Source: Sorghum bicolor (Eukaryota > Streptophyta > Magnoliopsida > Poales > Poaceae). From it: a stretch of DNA of 64,000 nt. Position numbers and translations under genes: made by a program. Each line of letters starts with the position of its first letter. Position 1 is the first letter of the stretch. Where the stretch lies: positions 26,350,577 through 26,414,576 of the forward strand of contig NC_012877.2 in NCBI RefSeq assembly GCF_000003195.3, read 5' to 3'. The notes beneath the pieces are model-generated. The model did not search any database, was not told where the DNA came from, and worked only from the letters and a program-made list of their open reading frames with translations. This document shows, one piece after another, positions 22,401 to 32,965 of this stretch.

Positions 22401-23404
22401 GCGGGGAACCATTGGCGTAAGTCCAAAGGCAGGTGAGTTAAAATTCCTGACCTCCCTGGCAGAGTGGTAGCCCTGGGAGTGCGGCGCTGATCGGAGCCGC
22501 GATTCCTGAGTCGTACCAAAGGTGACCCTTTGGCTCTCCGGCAGGGGATGCTTGGGTGAGTGCTAGGAATAACCCTCCAGCTGGATAGGAATTCGATTCA
22601 AATCGCCGTCTCTCCCGGTTAGTGAGAACTTGACAGAGCAGCGGCAAACGTAGCATTCACTAATGAACTTGGTTCGTGATAATGATGATAGCAAGAAGAA
22701 CATATGATGAATTTGATATGGATATTATTGTTTGTAATAATCAAGTGATGTGTTGTAGTACAGGTGCTAATCTAGTGGTAGGCTGATGATAAATAAATAT
22801 GATGCTCTTAAAATAACTTAGTTGTAAGTTAAGCTTTTGGCAAAAGGTGAGTCAACCAACTCCACTTAAGATTTAGCCTTGCATGTCCCTTGGTGTCTTT
22901 TGTGTTTTACTAGACGGGTAAGTCTAGCTGAGTACATCCTCGTACTCAGGGTTTATTCCCACCTGTTGCAGATGATATCTTCTATGGCGGTTTCTGCAAG
23001 ACCTGTCTCCATCCTGCTGGGGATGAGGACTAACCGTTGGGCACGGTTCTCTACTCTTCTCGTCAATGATGCTTTTGGAAGGATGGCATAGACTCTGGCA
23101 GTAACAAAACTTGTGAACTGAACTTTGAACAAGTGTGTGTAACTAGTTTGCTTCCGCTACTTCAAACTTGGGTTGTAATAACTTAATGACTCCGATGTGG
23201 TGCCGCTTCGTCGGCAATGAATGACTATGTAACATTCGTTGTGTTTATGCTGAACTATTACGATCTTGGTTTGTTGCGAGTTGGTTTGAAGTCCTTCGTG
23301 ATTTCGATTGACTACCGGGATTATATGGGCTCAAGTTTAGAAACTTGATTGTTTGACGATCGTTTCTGCACTTGAACTCTTATAATTTGGTCGGTTCGGT
23401 GACA
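19440..23404 (+). repeat. 3' LTR of element D
   Basis: 3965 bp from TGTAACACC to GGTGACA. It aligns with the E LTR (4582 bp, minus strand) and with the end of D's 5' LTR. Compared with those it lacks ~620 bp around 21909, where a short filler (near CCATTTATGATGC) replaces it. About 20100-21050 is GC-rich and gene-like in composition; the rest is AT-rich. ORFs in the GC-rich part overlap in several frames and are not convincing genes. Confidence 0.88.
20100..21050 (+). other. GC-rich island inside the D 3' LTR
   Basis: The island has C/T-rich runs, CCCTAG-type motifs typical of plant gene leaders and a possible splice donor GAG|GTGAGC at 20466. The E counterpart (about 29850-30760) has a donor of the same type but is much more diverged than the flanking LTR. 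It may be an untranslated leader exon or a captured host segment. Confidence 0.4.
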
Positions 23405-24591
23405 GCCTTGATGCTATGCTTAGACACAAATTCAGAACTCACAAACGAATGCGATGCTCCAGAATAAAAAAGCACAAGTGCATCATGTTGATTGACCAGA
23501 AACTTACCAGCCGTGACTACCTCACCAGCAGGGATTGCTTCCACAGTTGTGTAGTGAACACGCCCCTGACGAACATTCCCTTGGTTGCCCTTCTTTGGCG
23601 GGTAAGGACAGTTGCTCTGCCAATGCCCGGTCTGATTGCAGTTCCAGCACGGACGGTTGGCAGGTGGAGTCTTGGCATAGTTGGGACCCGTGTTGCCCCT
23701 AGGAAGAGCAATAGAGTACCCCTTGCGAAAACCCGTCTTGGCCTGATTCTTCTTCACTGGAGGGCGGTATCGCTGGTTGGGGGTTGGAGCACGGAACGAT
23801 GGCTTAGCTGCCACTGGAGTCTTGGTCTGAGATGATCCTGCCCCAGCCTCAAAAGCCCTCTTGCGAGTCTTGGTCGCAGTGTACACAGTGTTATAGTTCT
23901 CTTGAGTGAGAGCATCACTGACAAACTCATTGAAAGTTGCACACTTAGTGCGGCCCATAGTCTTCAGCAATTTGGGGCCCAAACCCCGCTTGAAACTAGC
24001 AATCTTTTTCATCTCTGTGTTCACAAACTCAGGAGCATATCTAGAAAAATGATTGAAAGCATGCAAATACTCCTTCAAAGTCCTGTTGCCCTGAGTTAAC
24101 TGCATGAACTCAGTATGCTTCATCTCCATAACACCAGGAGGAATGAAATGCCCTTTAAAAGCATCACGGAAAAGATTCCAATCAAGCACAGTGTCGGCTG
24201 GAAGAGCTTCCCGATACTGATTCCACCAGATGCCTGCTGGGCCCTGCAGTTGGTGAGCTGCATACTCTGCCTTCAGACCTTCAGTCAACCGAAGCAAGCG
24301 GAACTTTTGTTCCACCGTGTTCAGCCATTCCTCAGCCTGAAGGGGTTCTTCAGCTTCTCTGAAAGATGGGGGCTTTGTATCCATGAAGTCCTTGAAGCTA
24401 CTGTACTGGTTAGGAGCAGGACCTTGGTGTGCATTACGACCACCCTGATTTGCCATCCGATTGATGGTCTCAGTGAGCATCCTCTGATTTTCCACCATCA
24501 TTTGCATCAGCTCAGCTGGATTTGGTGGTGGGGGAGGAGGTGGTGGATTCATGTTTGCACGCTGTTCCGCACATCGGGTGCCACGAGACAT
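23405..24591 (-). pseudogene. gag: Gag and protease start of element E, cut by D
   Basis: The ATG at 24591-24589 follows a splice acceptor (TTTACAG). The poly-Pro run, the capsid-like domain and the CX2CX4HX4C zinc knuckle match element D. At the protease active site the motif reads YSGA where D has DSGA, so the catalytic Asp is lost. The frame ends where D was inserted at 23404/23405; codons beyond that come from the D LTR. This copy is inactive. Confidence 0.85.
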
Positions 24592-24950
24592 CTGTAAAGA
24601 CACAGTCAGTGAGTATTGATGATGACAAGATTTGCCGCAGAAGAACTTATATTTATGCCTGAAAGTATTCGAGAGAATATCTTTACAGAAAAGGCACAAT
24701 AATTCAATTCCACAAAACAACATCACCAATCTAACACATGACACAGATATCCGCAATACGCACCACAACGGAAAACATCGGCATAACATAACGATCATAA
24801 AAGACTGCACATAGGGTCCATAAAGTTATTACACCATCACAGTACATGCCCTGAGTCAAGGTCAAGGTTCCAGATTACAACATGGCTACAAAAGCATCAC
24901 CCCTAGCTGCCAACTACAAAAGATCCTCGCAAAACACTACCCACTACTCC
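24592..24950 (-). other. Spacer between ORF0 and gag of element E
   Basis: It matches the D spacer and has the same acceptor (CTGTGTCTTTACAG) before gag. I see no credible ORF. Confidence 0.5.
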
Positions 24951-26036
24951 CTAAACTCCAGGCTCGTCGTCCGAGTCAGCATCGAAGATTGCCTCTCCAT
25001 CCTCGTCGCTAACCGGCTCAAGCTCCTCGTCCTCCACGTCCTCGTGCAAGGGTGGTGCAGCCGCTGCTGGTCCATCGACCTCCATACCATCATCATCGGC
25101 CATAATCACCTGAGGTCCCACCTCTGGATACACGGGTATAGGGCGAGGAATAGGGTGTAGCAAGTTGTTGAGACGGTGAATCTCCACAAGGCCAGCCTCA
25201 ATCTGATCCTGCAGATAGTTCTCCCGCTCAAGCGACTGAACTCGGTGCATCTCCCATGCTTGGCGCCTGTTCTCCGACACACGGAGTGCAGTATCCCTCT
25301 CACGAGTGAGCTGCACCAAGCGCTCCTGCAAGGTCTCCCTCTCTCTAGCTAACTGGCTCATCTGATCCTGCTTATGATCTCTCTCTCTAATGGCTTTCAC
25401 CCACTGCTGCCTACGGTACTCCGCAATGCCTTCCCAGTCATTGCGGTCCTTCTGAGCTTGCTCCAGGAGTCTAGCTTGCTTGCGAAACTTGCGAGCACGC
25501 TTTTCAGCCTTCCGCTGCATCTCCTGGGCTCTGCGAACAGCCACCATCACCTGTGCATAGGTGCCCTCTCGCTGACTGATCAGCTTAAGCACAGCCATCA
25601 TAGCACTCATAGCAGGACTAGAACTCTCAGCTCTCTCTCCTCTGCCTCGAACCAAAGCATAACCATCAGCCTGTTTCCACTCCGCTGCTGCTGGGTCAGC
25701 ACTAGGAATGGAGGCCGCTGGTCCTCCTGTCAACTCGTCTCCAAACCTCTGACAGATATCGAGCAGGATAGTCTAGGCTGCAACCTGAGCTGCCTCCCAA
25801 GGAGTCTGCCCATCGGAGCTACAAGTCCAGCCTGTCCATGCAGGCTTGTCCCCATGTGGAGGGACAACTCCTTGCACAGCAAACCACTGAATCCCTCCTA
25901 TGCTCTCCATCTCCCACCAAGAATACTGAGGTGGCTCAGTATACCCAACAGTCCGTAACACCCTCCAGAGCAGGGTAGGAGTACCAAACTCGTGCAAGAA
26001 AGTGTCACTGGGACGGGGTGAAGCGGGTGCGTCCAT
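24951..26036 (-). pseudogene. ORF0 of element E, one stop
   Basis: The same length and start as in D, with an acceptor ending TTTCAACAG before the ATG. The frame is broken once by TAG at 25775-25773, where D has a Gln codon. The coiled coil and acidic tail are kept with few changes. Confidence 0.75.
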
Positions 26037-26838
26037 CTGTTGAAAGGAATAGGAATACCATGGGTAAGAGAAGATTAGTTAAGCCATCATTTATTTATTT
26101 AAAAGGGAGGAAATTGTAAGGGAAGGAGTAGACAGAATGTATGTATGAATGCGACATGATGCATGCACGAACCGTACGTCCTCACAAACTTAGAAAATTA
26201 ATATTCTAACGGATATACGGTGGCATACATTCGTCTCTCGATACGATAACTATCGATTTACATGTGCCCTGTTTGAGTGCCTGCAGAAAACTTCATTTCA
26301 GCCCAACAGTTCCCAATATATCACTCAAGAAAGCAGTAACTAAGTGCACATTGCTCGGACATGCCCAACATGAACAAACAATGACACCACAGCTACCCGA
26401 GAATTTAAATGCTCCCCAATTAAGTTTCTTTCGTGGTTCCATGGTTTCGACATGTACCCACTCCAGAAAACCACCGCGAACACTCCCCTAGACCGCCGTT
26501 TGGACGATCATGCTCTCACAGCTCACACTTACCATGGCGTAGGTGCGACGTTGCATAATTTAAATCTAGTAACATATGTGGCTAATTCACATATGAAGGC
26601 TACCTCCACCATTAGACCACACGGTAGCATAGTGCGGTCATCACACATCCATACCTGAGTACTGCCGGAGATGCATAAATAAAACCCCCAAAGTCAGTAC
26701 TTAAATAGCCACCTATAGTCCTTATGTGGGCAAGGAGGATTCGACCACTGGCATAACTTAATTACTTGTTTTACACCATTTTATTTAAAAACTCTTTTGT
26801 TTTAAATACACAAACGCTGCATTTATAATGCTGAACTT
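26037..26838 (-). other. Untranslated leader of element E
   Basis: It corresponds to the D leader and has the donor ATG|GTAAGT at 26533/26532 on the minus strand. Small ORFs here are not supported. Confidence 0.5.
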
Positions 26839-26850
26839 GCTCCGATGCCA
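26839..26850 (-). other. Candidate primer-binding site of element E
   Basis: TGGCATCGGAGC on the minus strand, two bases inside the LTR end and identical to element D. Confidence 0.65.
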
Positions 26851-26852
26851 GC

Positions 26853-29800
26853 TGTCACAGAACCGACCAAATTATAAGAGTTCAAGTGTAGAAACGATCG
26901 ACAAGCAATCAAGTTTCCAAACTTGAGCCCATATAATCCCGGTAGTCAATCGAAATCACGAAGGACTTCAAACCAACTCGCAACAAACCAAGATCGTAAT
27001 AGTTCAGCATAAACACAACGAATGTTACATAGTCATTCATTGCCGTCGAAGCGGCACCACATCGGAGTATTAAATTATTACAACACTGGTTCGAAGTAGC
27101 GGAAGCAAAATAGTTACACACACATTCCAAAGTTCAGTTCATAAGTTCGGGTTACTGCCAGAGTCTATGCCATCCTTCCAAAAGCATCAAAGATGAGATT
27201 ATTAGAGAACCGTGCCCAACGGTTAGTCCTCATCCCCAGCGGGATGGAGACAGGTCTTGCAGAAACCGTCATAGAAGATGTCATCTGCAACAGGTGGGAA
27301 TAAACCCTGAGTACGAGAATGTACTCAGCTAGACTTACCCGTCTAGTAAAACATAAAAGACACCAAGGATCATGCAAGGCTAAATATAAAGTAGAGCTGG
27401 TTGACTCACCTTTTGCCAAAAGCTTAAATTATAATTAAATTATTTTGGAAGCATCATATTTATTTATCATCAGCCTATCACTAGATTAGCACCTGTACTA
27501 CAACACATCACTTGATTATTACAAACAATAATAACCATATCAAATTCATCATATGTTCTTTTTGCTATCATCATTATCATGAACCAAGTTCATTAGTGAA
27601 TGCTACGTTTGCCGCTGCTCTGTCAAGTTCTCACTAACCGGGAGAGACGGCGATTCGAATCGAATTCCTATCCAGCGGGAGGATTATTCCTAGCACTCAC
27701 CCAAGCATCCCCTGCCGGAGAGCCAACGGGTCACCTTTGGTACAACTCAGGAATCGCGGCTCCGATCAGCACCGCACTCCCAGGGCTACCACTCTGCCAG
27801 GGAGGTCAGGAATTTTAACTCACCTGCCTTTGGACTTACGCCAATGGTCTCTCGCACACCGCACTTCCTCCGGTAGTGCGCACTTTATACTTGCCGGTCT
27901 TCCGGCCTGAGTCATACTACTCGGCTTCGCGGTCGGAACGAGTTATCCGGTCAACTAAGTGTCAGGCATGCGTTCAACATGACAAGAGGACGTACAACGA
28001 TCGGTCCTTAGCTGCCACAGACAGAGTTACTACAAACTTGCAAAACTCCACCCGGCTTAAGTCAATTTAATCAGGTTCCATCCACGATAGCACATATAGA
28101 CCATCGTGATCCGACATAACCCTATCTCGCGCAGGTGACAGGATATCACCCGACTTCTTCCGGTTAAAGCATGGCTAAGCTGCTACTCGATCCTAACTCT
28201 ACAACCAGGGTGTGGAGAGTTATCTGACCAAGGATAGAGTAGAATGCAGCAAGGGTTTTCATCACAACTCCTAAACTTAATGCATCAATAGATAAAACAT
28301 ATTAAGTAAACTTTTGAAAGTAAAGGGAGACTTAGAATGCTCCGGGGCTTGCCTTTCACGAACGATGCCGGCTCGTGATTTGGGCACTCAACTTCTTCTT
28401 CGGGCTCCTCGAGTCCGGCTTGCTGGACCTCCACCTCCTGGTTGCCTTCCTGGCCTTCGGGATTCGCTTGGAGCTCGAAGGAAACGGTCACGTCCGGTGC
28501 ACCTATTGCATGCTCGAACAATAAGAAGATGCACATGCTAAAGATGAATACCTAATAGCACAAGCAACTCACTGGATACTCATTTACGGAGCAAAAGTTA
28601 TACAAGCTCACACAAGCAAACAAGTTAGCTTAGCCCCAAAACCTATCCTGATACCAAAACAGCAATCAACATAAAACAGGAGTAACCTGGTAATTAAATC
28701 ATAACTAATGATAGACAGATCCAACAAACACAAATAAAGATATTCTGGAAAGCTTATGAAATTGTCTACAAATCATCTTTAAACACCTCAGCATGATTGA
28801 AACATTAAGCCAGTCATTTAAACAGAGTTCCAGGTTCTGTCCCAGAAAAACAGAGAACACCTATTTCTGGAACCCAACTTGGAACAGCTATAACTTTTAA
28901 ACTACTTGGCCAAATGACCTCAAATTTAAACCACAACTAGGTCTATAAGTTTAGAACAACTTTGATTTAGACAAGTTTCACAGAAAGTCAAGTTATCATT
29001 AAGCAAAGTTAAATTGCTCACTTGCTGTCCAGAACAGCATTTAACCCTATAGTTAATTATTTAATGGCATGACCAAAACACAAACAATGCCAATCACATA
29101 GCTTATGAGCACAAACATATTACCAGATTACCAGAACATCAGATGGAAACCCCAAAACATTTACTTAACAAGGTATTTATTAATTAATTCTAAATAAGAG
29201 CATAATTACAAGATACTAGTCAAAGTGCTCAGAAAAATCTACAACAATTACAGAAGCACAAGGACATCATCAAAGTATCACCATAAAAATTTCAGAGCAA
29301 TTGCACATACCAAATTAAAGATATACATTTAACATGTGCCTAGATGTTTATTTCATAAATTCAGAAACATGACTTATATTATGCCAAACAACAGATTTCA
29401 GATTATTTACACATTAGGAATGCCATAAAACAGTTTACTACAAAAGTAGAGCACCAGCATAAGTACCATTTATTTTATATGATTTAATTAAAGAAACAAG
29501 CCACATTTCAATCATAAACTACATATCAAAGCTGCAGTATTCCAAAAATCATGAAATATTTACCAAAGTACTCTAATACCATACAGAGGCTACCACAAAA
29601 TTTTCAGAGCAAACTAAGCAATATAACCAGAGATATGCATTTATCCATGAATAACTAGATTAAATCCTTAAAAAATAATTTCCCAGAAAACATGGTTCAT
29701 TTTATATTTTTATTAAAAACTAGCCATCTCAAGGAATACCACAAAATTGGTTTCACAATTTTTGGATCTCAGAAACAGGAGATATGATTTTTGCAAGAAA

Positions 29801-31434
29801 GCCAAAAATCAGGATTTTGAATAAAAGAAAAGGAGGGAAAGAGGAGACACTGACAGTGGACCCCATCTGTCAGGTCCGTCTTCCCCGCGGCCGAGGCGAC
29901 GTTCACCGGTGATTTCTCCGCAACGGCAAGGTCTCCGGCCAAACCACGGGCATCAGCGTAATCCCCAAACCCTAACGAATCGATTGACCCCCTTTTTCCC
30001 ACGGCGGAGCCACCGGAAGGAGCTCACCGTCGACGATGGCGGCTCGACGGAGGTGCTCGGCGTTACGCCGGAGCCCTCAGGCCAGTAGAGCGCAACCTAA
30101 GGTCTTCTACAGCACCAGCAGACTACGGCGAAGCTTCCTAGGTACACAGCTTGGCCTGGATCCTCGTGGAACAAGCTGGCCATGAGAGCACCCATCTCCG
30201 GCGGGAGCACGGCGGCGCTGCGCACCGTGTCCGGCGACGGAGAGCTTGGTAGAGCGTCCACCAAGTGGCGCAAAAGCTCGCTAAGGACCTAAGCTACCTC
30301 TAGGACCAAACCAGAGACGACGGGAGGCTTCACAGAGCTCGGCATTGAGTTCGCCGGAGAAAACGGTCACGGCGACCCGATTTGGGGGAAGAAGGAAATG
30401 TCGGCTCACCGGTGGGATTCTCGGCGAGTTAGAGGGTGGAGATTGTAGAGCGGTTCACGGCGGAGCTTTGGGTGAAGTTTGGTGAGCAATGGCGCAGCAG
30501 GGAACACGCGCGAGCTCGCCGGAGTAAGCTCACGGAGAAGAGCTCTCGGCGGCCGCGTTTCTGGCGAACTGGGCGAGGGAGAGCGAAGTGGACGCGTCCA
30601 CTCTGCGCGGGGCGTCGCCGTGGACATCATGCACGCGCGCTGAGCTGACGAGCGGGGCCATCGCCGGCGTACGGATGACATCTGGCGAACAGGTGGCGTC
30701 CTGGCCATTCCCGACGGTGAGCTCGGTTTCGATTCAGAGACAAAGGTGACCGACTGACAGAGCAACTTCACCAAAGATTATTTCCCAAACCAGACAGAGT
30801 TAGAAGATGATGCAGTTGACAAAGTTGGAGTTCCAAACGAGTTCTACAACTTTGTCAATTGGAGCAAAGGCCAGATCGGCCTGGATTGAAAGATATGGAG
30901 TTTTCAAAATCGATCGAGCAAACTGGTTTCATCTCAAGACTTAGAAAATTTTCTAAGTGTTGGAAACAGCCCCAAATCTGCCTTGTGGGCCACTTTTGAG
31001 ATATTTGTGATCATTTTCATGAGATGGCCATAAAACAACTTTTGTTCCTTATAAAATTTGCTACAACTTTGCTGTAGGAAGTTTTGACATGCAAACATTT
31101 TATGAAACACTTTTTGAAAGCCTAAGCAAAAGAGGTTTCTAGGGCCAATTTTCATAAGTATGACATAGAAGCATAATTTGGAGAAGTGATCAACATGAAC
31201 ATTGTTCCCAAGATTAAATTAAGCATAGATAAACTAATTACCAAGACATTAAGCACAAACACAAGCATTGATCACTCAAACATAAGCATAGGAAGCCTAT
31301 TTAAGCAATTTAAAACACATTTTTGCATAGAATGACATGCCTCAAGATAGATGATGATTATGATATGCTTTGAGTAGATGATGATGCTCATGTTATGCAC
31401 ATGATCAATGCAACCATAACACTGGGGTGTTACA
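26853..31434 (-). repeat. 5' LTR of element E
   Basis: 4582 bp, TGTAACACC to CTGTGACA on the minus strand. It is the only complete LTR of this family in the window and shows the full length. It holds the small acidic ORF (28536-28285) and a GC-rich island at about 29850-30760. Confidence 0.88.
28285..28536 (-). CDS. Possible small LTR-encoded acidic peptide (E copy)
   Basis: An 83-codon ORF with the same ATG and nearly the same first ~70 residues as the D copy at 11086. The C-terminal residues differ where the flanking DNA diverges. No domain is recognised. Confidence 0.35.
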   Translation of the reverse strand: MCIFLLFEHAIGAPDVTVSFELQANPEGQEGNQEVEVQQAGLEEPEEEVECPNHEPASFVKGKPRSILSLPLLSKVYLICFIY

Positions 31435-31858
31435 ACCGGTACGGCCGTACTGCCACCGGCGCGGTCCCGGGCAGCAGGTGTATGCGGTGGTTGTAGGGGC
31501 GGGCTGGTGGAAGGCCGCGTGGTGTGTCGAAGACGGTGTCGTGCTGAAGTAGGAGCTCGTCCAGCAGTGGGTGGTGCAGGTCCGAAGCGACCGTGGCCAA
31601 CGACCGCTGCTCGGAGGGCGCACCCGGGGCGCCCACACACTGCCACGTGATGTGGCGTCCCTCGTGCAGGAAGGACACAGTGAGCCCCTCGAAGTCCCAG
31701 GTGAGGGGCCATAGCGTGCCGAGGAAGTCGACGCCGAGGATGACGTCGAAGCAGCCGAGCGCGAGCTTGACACAGGTGATGGAGAAGGGCACCCTGCTGA
31801 TGTCGACGGGCACGTCTCGGGCGATCCCCTCACACGGCACGCGCTCGCCGTTGGCCAC
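31435..31858 (-). pseudogene. pol: Element C pol fragment: end of protease to start of RT
   Basis: The minus-strand frame is open through this piece. It encodes the end of an aspartic protease (contains DVILGVDFL, a typical motif) and the linker leading to RT, ending at VRPYR where element E is inserted. It joins in frame with the C sequence right of element B (46065 onwards) when B and one target duplication are removed. Confidence 0.8.
31854..31858. repeat. Target site duplication of element B, left
   Basis: GCCAC directly before the 5' LTR, identical to 46060-46064 directly after the 3' LTR. Confidence 0.93.
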
Positions 31859-32907
31859 TGTCGAGGGTATCAGTAAGGGGTATCCTAACTGATGCACATA
31901 ATGAGATTACTTATACACAGGTCGAGGCCCTCAACTCAACGTTCTAATCAGCCATATGGTCATCGACGGCCGCAGCCTCGAAGACGGAAAAGGCGTCGAG
32001 CGAACCGCTCAGGGGTCGAGCATCAACTACCGTCGAATACGGAAATGGGCTCGAGTGAACCAGGAGGCGTCGAGCGCGAGGACACCGCCCGCCGCCTAAC
32101 GCGCGCACGAGAACCCGGGCATTTAATGCGCCTGTCGCTTTCCCACCTAACACGCTAGTCATGGGAAGTGTGATGGGGAACAGGCATCCGTCCCGTCATT
32201 CTTTCTGCAGCCTTCACCACCAAATGACCCAGAGCGTGTCAGGACGTGGGAAGCCGGGATGGAACGTCTAGTCAGGACCCCCTCGAGACGCCGAAAGTCA
32301 ATGCTCTGGATAGCAAGGCGCTACATGGCGTCTGACCCTCGACCGGATGTGTTTCCTTCCTGGGGAAGGGTTGGGCGTCGACTGACGGCACTGCCACCAC
32401 TCTGACGTATCAGCCGCCATGACGTACAAGCGTGCAACGGACAAACCGGCCCAAGACGGCGTACAGAGCGGGATATGAGGGCACGCATAATCATCATCAA
32501 GCTACCAGGACGGGACGGCTCGGGACCACGTCGGTACGGAGGCCTCGAGTAGGTCAGCTCGCCATGCCTCTATCAACCCCTACTGTGTCACCTATACATG
32601 TACCCTAGGTCTCTCCTTGGAACTATAAAAGGGGAGACCTGGCAATGAACACAAGACACGAAACAACAGCACACCCACACGTAGAGGAGTCTCCATACTC
32701 CATCCCAGTTCATACGCACTTGTATTCGCCCCTGTACAAGCACTTAGGTGCAAGATAATACAGACTCCCCTCCCCGCTGGACGTAGGGCCTTCTCTTGCC
32801 CGAACCAGGATAAATCTTTGTGTCTTCTTGCATCACCATCTGGGAAAGGGAAGCACGCATACAAATTCACTCGTTGGTGTGACCCCCCCGTGGGGAAAAC
32901 ACCGACA
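31859..32907 (+). repeat. 5' LTR of element B
   Basis: Begins TGTCGAGG and ends ACCGACA; 1049 bp. A TATAAAA box is at 32624-32630. Confidence 0.93.
32624..32630 (+). promoter_or_regulatory. LTR TATA box of element B
   Basis: TATAAAA about 280 bp before the LTR end. The 3' LTR has the same box at 45776-45782 and element A has it too. Confidence 0.6.
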
Positions 32908-32909
32908 GT

Positions 32910-32927
32910 TGGCGCGCCAGGTAGGGG
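32910..32927 (+). other. Primer-binding site of element B
   Basis: TGGCGCGCCAGGTAGGGG, two bases after the LTR, identical to element A and probably for tRNA-Arg. Confidence 0.78.
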
Positions 32928-32965
32928 TCCTGCGTGTTTTTCATCGATTTCCCACTCTTTTCCCG

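Larger units (their letters stand above)
10494..23404 (+). mobile_element. Element D: Tekay/RIRE3-like chromovirus with ORF0, 5' LTR split by element A
   Basis: The visible order is partial 5' LTR (10494-12769), primer-binding site, leader, ORF0, gag-pol with a C-terminal chromodomain, polypurine tract and 3' LTR (19440-23404). The first ~2.3 kb of the 5' LTR is displaced left of element A, off the window. Very long LTRs, an ORF before gag and a chromodomain match the Tekay (Del) chromovirus clade, including rice RIRE3-type elements. Just after the 3' LTR, GCCTT (23405-23409) is the expected target duplication; the left copy is not visible. The sequence beyond is element E, so D inserted into a relative in the opposite orientation. 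Confidence 0.88.
23405..31434 (-). mobile_element. Element E: Tekay/RIRE3-like chromovirus, 5' half, interrupted by element D
   Basis: On the minus strand the order is 5' LTR (31434-26853), primer site, leader, ORF0 and gag up to the protease region, where D is inserted. The rest of pol and the 3' LTR should lie left of D and A, off the window. E is a relative of D and opposite in orientation. It inserted in the start of RT of element C: C coding sequence resumes at 31435 with ACCGG, the expected target duplication. Confidence 0.87.

Noticed and set aside
31892..32158. 88-codon ORF in the B LTR, also at 45044-45310
   Set aside because: The two copies are the two LTRs of one element, so similarity is automatic; the product is Arg-rich and composition-driven.
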